Assembly (NCBI GenBank): GCA_944332225.1
Contig: CALVJO010000011.1
Coordinates: forward strand, 1 to 45,609
Source of the DNA: an uncultured Bacilli bacterium
Lineage (GTDB): Bacteria > Bacillota_I > Bacilli_A > RFN20 > CAG-449
DNA: 45,609 nucleotides
Reading direction: 5' to 3'
In this document: one piece after another, positions 43,081 through 45,609 of the stretch
Numbering within the stretch: position 1 is the first letter of the stretch
Layout: each line of letters starts with the position of its first letter
The notes under the pieces: generated by a model
Told to the model about the DNA's origin: nothing
The model's database searches: none
The model's input: the letters and a program-made list of their open reading frames with translations, nothing else
Position numbers and translations under genes: made by a program

Positions 43081-45190
43081 AATAAATATACCTTGATCTC
43101 TCTTTACGATTATTTTCTTGCTTTAATTTAAAGGTTATCTGAGACTTTTGAATATCTACGTCTTCTAAAATAACATCAACCTTATCTCCTAGATGATAAA
43201 CATTACCCTTTTGCTTTCCTTTTGCAATCATCATATCTTCATTAAAGATAAAATAATCACCTTTGATATTTTCAAAAGGAAGCATACCTTCAATTCCGTT
43301 TTCTAATTGGATAAATAATCCTTTATCAACCATAGAGACTACTTTGCCTTGATATTCTTCACCTATATATGGCTTCATCAGCTTACAAGATAATAAGCTA
43401 TCCGTGCTTCTTTCAATATTTAAAGCTCTTCTTTCTCTAGAGGATGATAACTCCGCGCGGAGAGAAAGCATCGTCTTAAAATCCGCGTTATATTCAACAT
43501 CATTAGAGATAATATAACGATCGATAAGCCTATGGACAATCAAGTCAGGATATCTTCTAATAGGCGAAGTAAAATGCGTATAAGAAGATGAGGCTAAACC
43601 AAAGTGCTTTTTGTTTTGAATTGAATATTTTGCCTTAGCTAAACATCTAAGTAACAAAGAAGATAAAATCTCTTTATCATCAACATTATCAATGGTATTT
43701 AAATAACGCGCGACATCGCGTGGAATGCAGTTAAGACTATCGATGTGACAAGGATAACCTTTAGCTTCAGAAATCTTTTTAAAAGCTTCTAAGCGTTTAG
43801 CATGAGGTTTTTCATGAATTCTAAACACCATCGGGAGTTTCATTTTTTCAATGGTTGAAGCAACTATCTCATTAGCTTTAATCATTAAATCTTCAATCAA
43901 TAATTCTCCGACATCTTGTTTTCTTTTCTCAACATCATAAGGTTCACCTTGAGAATTAATCTTAAATTTTAATTCAACAGATTCTAGCTCTAAAGATCCA
44001 GCTTGACGTCTTTTCTTTCTGATAAGTGCGCTGACATTATATAAATCAATAAGCATCTTTTCTAAAGGTGTAAAGGAATCAGTCTCCTCTTTGATTTTTC
44101 TTTCTACATTTAAAAAATTATTAACATAGTTATAGGTAAGTCTAGCGTAGGATTTAATAACCCCTTTACATATTTTAGTATCATAAACCCTACCATCTAA
44201 ACCGACTTTAAAAAGGCAAGAGGTAACTAATCTTTCCTCATGAGGATTCAAAGAACAGATTCCGTTAGATAATTGAAATGGAAGCATCGGGACAACTCTA
44301 TCTTGAACATAGAGAGAAGTAGCCCGATTTAAGGCTTCAACATCTAAAGGAGAGCCATGGCTAACATAATGAGCGACATCTGCTATATGGACTCCAACTT
44401 CATAATGATCTTGAAAGAAATGAGCTTCTACCGCGTCATCGAAGTCTTTTGCATCATCCCCATCAATAGTGACGATCATCCTATCGGTAAAATCGACTCT
44501 AGAAACTTTTTCTTCTTCTAAAACGTGATTAGGAATGTTAGCTACTTGATCCATGACTTCGCTAGGAAAATATAAAGGCGCGCCGTTAGATAGGATAATT
44601 CTAGTGATATCCATACCAATATCTAACTTATTTCCTAAATCTTTAATTATTTCAACTTCCGCGTAAGAATACTTTACATCGATTATCTTTCCTTGAGCAA
44701 TAGTTCCTTTTTGAAGGTTTTCTCCTCCTTTAGTCACCATGAACAAAAAGTTCTTTGGAGCGATTTTATCAACCATTAAATATGTCTTATTTCCGATTAT
44801 ATCAACTTCTCCAACCACAGTTTGATTGCTTCTTTTGGTTATGTACATGACTTCATATTCTTTTTTTTGTCGAGGAAGCGAGATTAGTTTTAAAAGAACT
44901 CGATCATTTAAAAAAGCTTTCTTTAAGTTCTTTAAAGAAATATAACCATCTTCATCCTCTGAGATAGTTGCAAAAGCAAACCTTGGTTTAATCGAGGTGA
45001 TGGTTGCAGGAATTAAATTTAACTCTTTAGAAAGATAATAATTTGCTTTAATTTTTAAAATAGTTCCTTGCTCGGATAAAGTATTTAAAAAATAATCAAA
45101 AGATTCTTTGCTAGAAGAAGCAAAATGCTCGCGAAGCTGAGAATAAGTTGGATGATTTTCCTTAATAAATTCAACGATTAAGTCTAACAT
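43070..45190 (-). CDS. rnr: Ribonuclease R
   Basis: 706 residues. An N-terminal winged-helix and cold-shock domains are followed by the RNB catalytic domain with TIDGDDAKDFDDAVEAH (metal-binding Asp cluster) and a C-terminal S1 domain (YQGKVVSMVDKGLFIQLENG). A 3'-5' exonuclease acting with SmpB/tmRNA. Start at 45190 with GGGGAA five bases upstream; a longer frame from 45214 has no site. Genes secG-rnr-smpB are a standard Bacillota cluster. Confidence 0.97.
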   Translation of the reverse strand: MLDLIVEFIKENHPTYSQLREHFASSSKESFDYFLNTLSEQGTILKIKANYYLSKELNLIPATITSIKPRFAFATISEDEDGYISLKNLKKAFLNDRVLLKLISLPRQKKEYEVMYITKRSNQTVVGEVDIIGNKTYLMVDKIAPKNFLFMVTKGGENLQKGTIAQGKIIDVKYSYAEVEIIKDLGNKLDIGMDITRIILSNGAPLYFPSEVMDQVANIPNHVLEEEKVSRVDFTDRMIVTIDGDDAKDFDDAVEAHFFQDHYEVGVHIADVAHYVSHGSPLDVEALNRATSLYVQDRVVPMLPFQLSNGICSLNPHEERLVTSCLFKVGLDGRVYDTKICKGVIKSYARLTYNYVNNFLNVERKIKEETDSFTPLEKMLIDLYNVSALIRKKRRQAGSLELESVELKFKINSQGEPYDVEKRKQDVGELLIEDLMIKANEIVASTIEKMKLPMVFRIHEKPHAKRLEAFKKISEAKGYPCHIDSLNCIPRDVARYLNTIDNVDDKEILSSLLLRCLAKAKYSIQNKKHFGLASSSYTHFTSPIRRYPDLIVHRLIDRYIISNDVEYNADFKTMLSLRAELSSSRERRALNIERSTDSLLSCKLMKPYIGEEYQGKVVSMVDKGLFIQLENGIEGMLPFENIKGDYFIFNEDMMIAKGKQKGNVYHLGDKVDVILEDVDIQKSQITFKLKQENNRKERSRYIYYGK

Positions 45191-45213
45191 AATATTTCCC
45201 CTATATAATATCA

Positions 45214-45239
45214 CAAAAAAAGACCTTTGACGGCCTTTT
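45214..45239 (-). terminator. Terminator/attenuator between secG and rnr
   Basis: 8-bp stem AAAAGGCC/GGTCTTTT (arms 45232-45239 and 45218-45225, one G-U pair) followed by TTT on the minus strand. It overlaps the secG stop codon and lies only 24 bases before the rnr start, so it may lower expression of rnr relative to secG. Confidence 0.65.
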
Positions 45240-45456
45240 AGAAATACTTAACTAACAATGCAACAAAGAAGAAGAGGATACCCATAACTAAGGTGAGCCG
45301 AGAAATAATTAACTCGCTGCCTCTTTCTTTTGTTTTTGCAAAGATATTCATTTTGCTAGAACCAGTAATCGCTCCTGAAGCTCCGTCACTTTTACCACCT
45401 TGCAATAGAGTTAAGACAATTAAGATTACAGAGATGACTAGTAAGACATATTCCAT
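45238..45456 (-). CDS. secG: Preprotein translocase subunit SecG
   Basis: 72 residues, two membrane helices (about 3-20 and 51-70) with the LLQGGKSDGASGAITGSSKM loop between them, the usual SecG signature. AGGAGG precedes the ATG. Partner of the SecY encoded at 17653-19020. Confidence 0.96.
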   Translation of the reverse strand: MEYVLLVISVILIVLTLLQGGKSDGASGAITGSSKMNIFAKTKERGSELIISRLTLVMGILFFFVALLVKYF

Positions 45457-45486
45457 AAAAAGACCTCCTTAAGCACAGGTAAAAAT

Positions 45487-45515
45487 ATTTTACACCAAGA
45501 AAGTGATATAAACAA
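45487..45515 (-). promoter_or_regulatory. Sigma-A promoter of secG-rnr-smpB
   Basis: Minus strand -35 TTGTTT (45510-45515), 17-nt spacer, -10 TAAAAT (45487-45492), about 30 bases before the secG start. The rest of the window to 45609 shows no gene. Confidence 0.55.
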
Positions 45516-45609
45516 AAGAAATATTTTTATTTATAAAATTTGATAACATTAGTCAAATATAAAATTAAAATAATTAAGGGATTAATTTTTTCCATTTGGA
45601 AAAAAGGTC

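Noticed and set aside
45586-45605. Palindrome TTTTTTCC/GGAAAAAA at the right edge
   Set aside because: No U run after the stem on either strand and no gene end nearby in the window; cut off by the window edge.

Overview
The window is about 45.6 kb of an AT-rich, gene-dense bacterial chromosome. Most of it runs on the minus strand. The S10, spc and alpha ribosomal operons are complete and colinear with Bacillota, and the ECF transporter genes, truA, rplM/rpsI and secG-rnr-smpB also follow Bacillota order. L30 (rpmD) is missing from its usual place between rpsE and rplO, S5 has a long charged N-terminal extension, and the gene spacing is very tight. These traits point to a Mollicutes-like or Erysipelotrichia-like member of Bacilli, probably host-associated and uncultured. 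UGA is a stop here (for example at ecfT and at the NusG_II gene), so this is not a Mycoplasma-type code. I cannot name the species.

Layout. 1-3200: a tRNA-Ile(GAU), then a P2-type cation ATPase whose leader is a textbook yybP-ykoY manganese riboswitch with a terminator, so the pump is most likely a Mn2+ (or Ca2+/Mn2+) exporter. 3198-3455: a free-standing copy of the middle domain of FakA. 3500-4450: rplM-rpsI with a structured L13-type leader. 4580-6270: an orphan membrane protein and a YebC-family protein. 6350-11378: an operon of comEB, a tiny membrane protein, ecfA1, ecfA2 (with an insertion of about 105 residues), ecfT, truA and a PHP phosphatase. 11488-13377: a secreted lipoprotein that appears to join an FMN_bind flavinylation motif to BspA-type leucine-rich repeats. 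13653-28120: the ribosomal superoperon from rpsJ to rplQ, including secY, adk, map, infA, rpmJ and rpoA. 28517-29984: a small membrane protein and, divergently, a NusG_II protein plus Gx transporter pair. 30004-35685: an operon for tRNA modification (t6A: tsaE, tsaB, tsaD, with rimI; queuosine: tgt, queA, queH) ending in a lipoprotein. 35970-37794: a two-gene ATPase plus TOPRIM-like module, probably anti-phage, between imperfect direct repeats of about 45 bp. 37899-38846: a thioredoxin-reductase-like ferredoxin/flavodoxin-NADP reductase. 38891-42519: a DUF402 phosphatase and two poorly known membrane proteins. 42610-45456: smpB, rnr and secG.

The genes mostly serve translation, secretion and RNA quality control. 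Three accessory themes stand out: (i) an inserted defence-like cassette with duplicated flanks and its own palindromic operator candidate; (ii) scattered parts of an extracytosolic flavin system (FMN_bind lipoprotein, NusG_II/Gx pair, ECF energising module); (iii) metal homeostasis under a Mn2+ riboswitch. Gene starts were chosen from Shine-Dalgarno spacing and often differ from the longest open frame.
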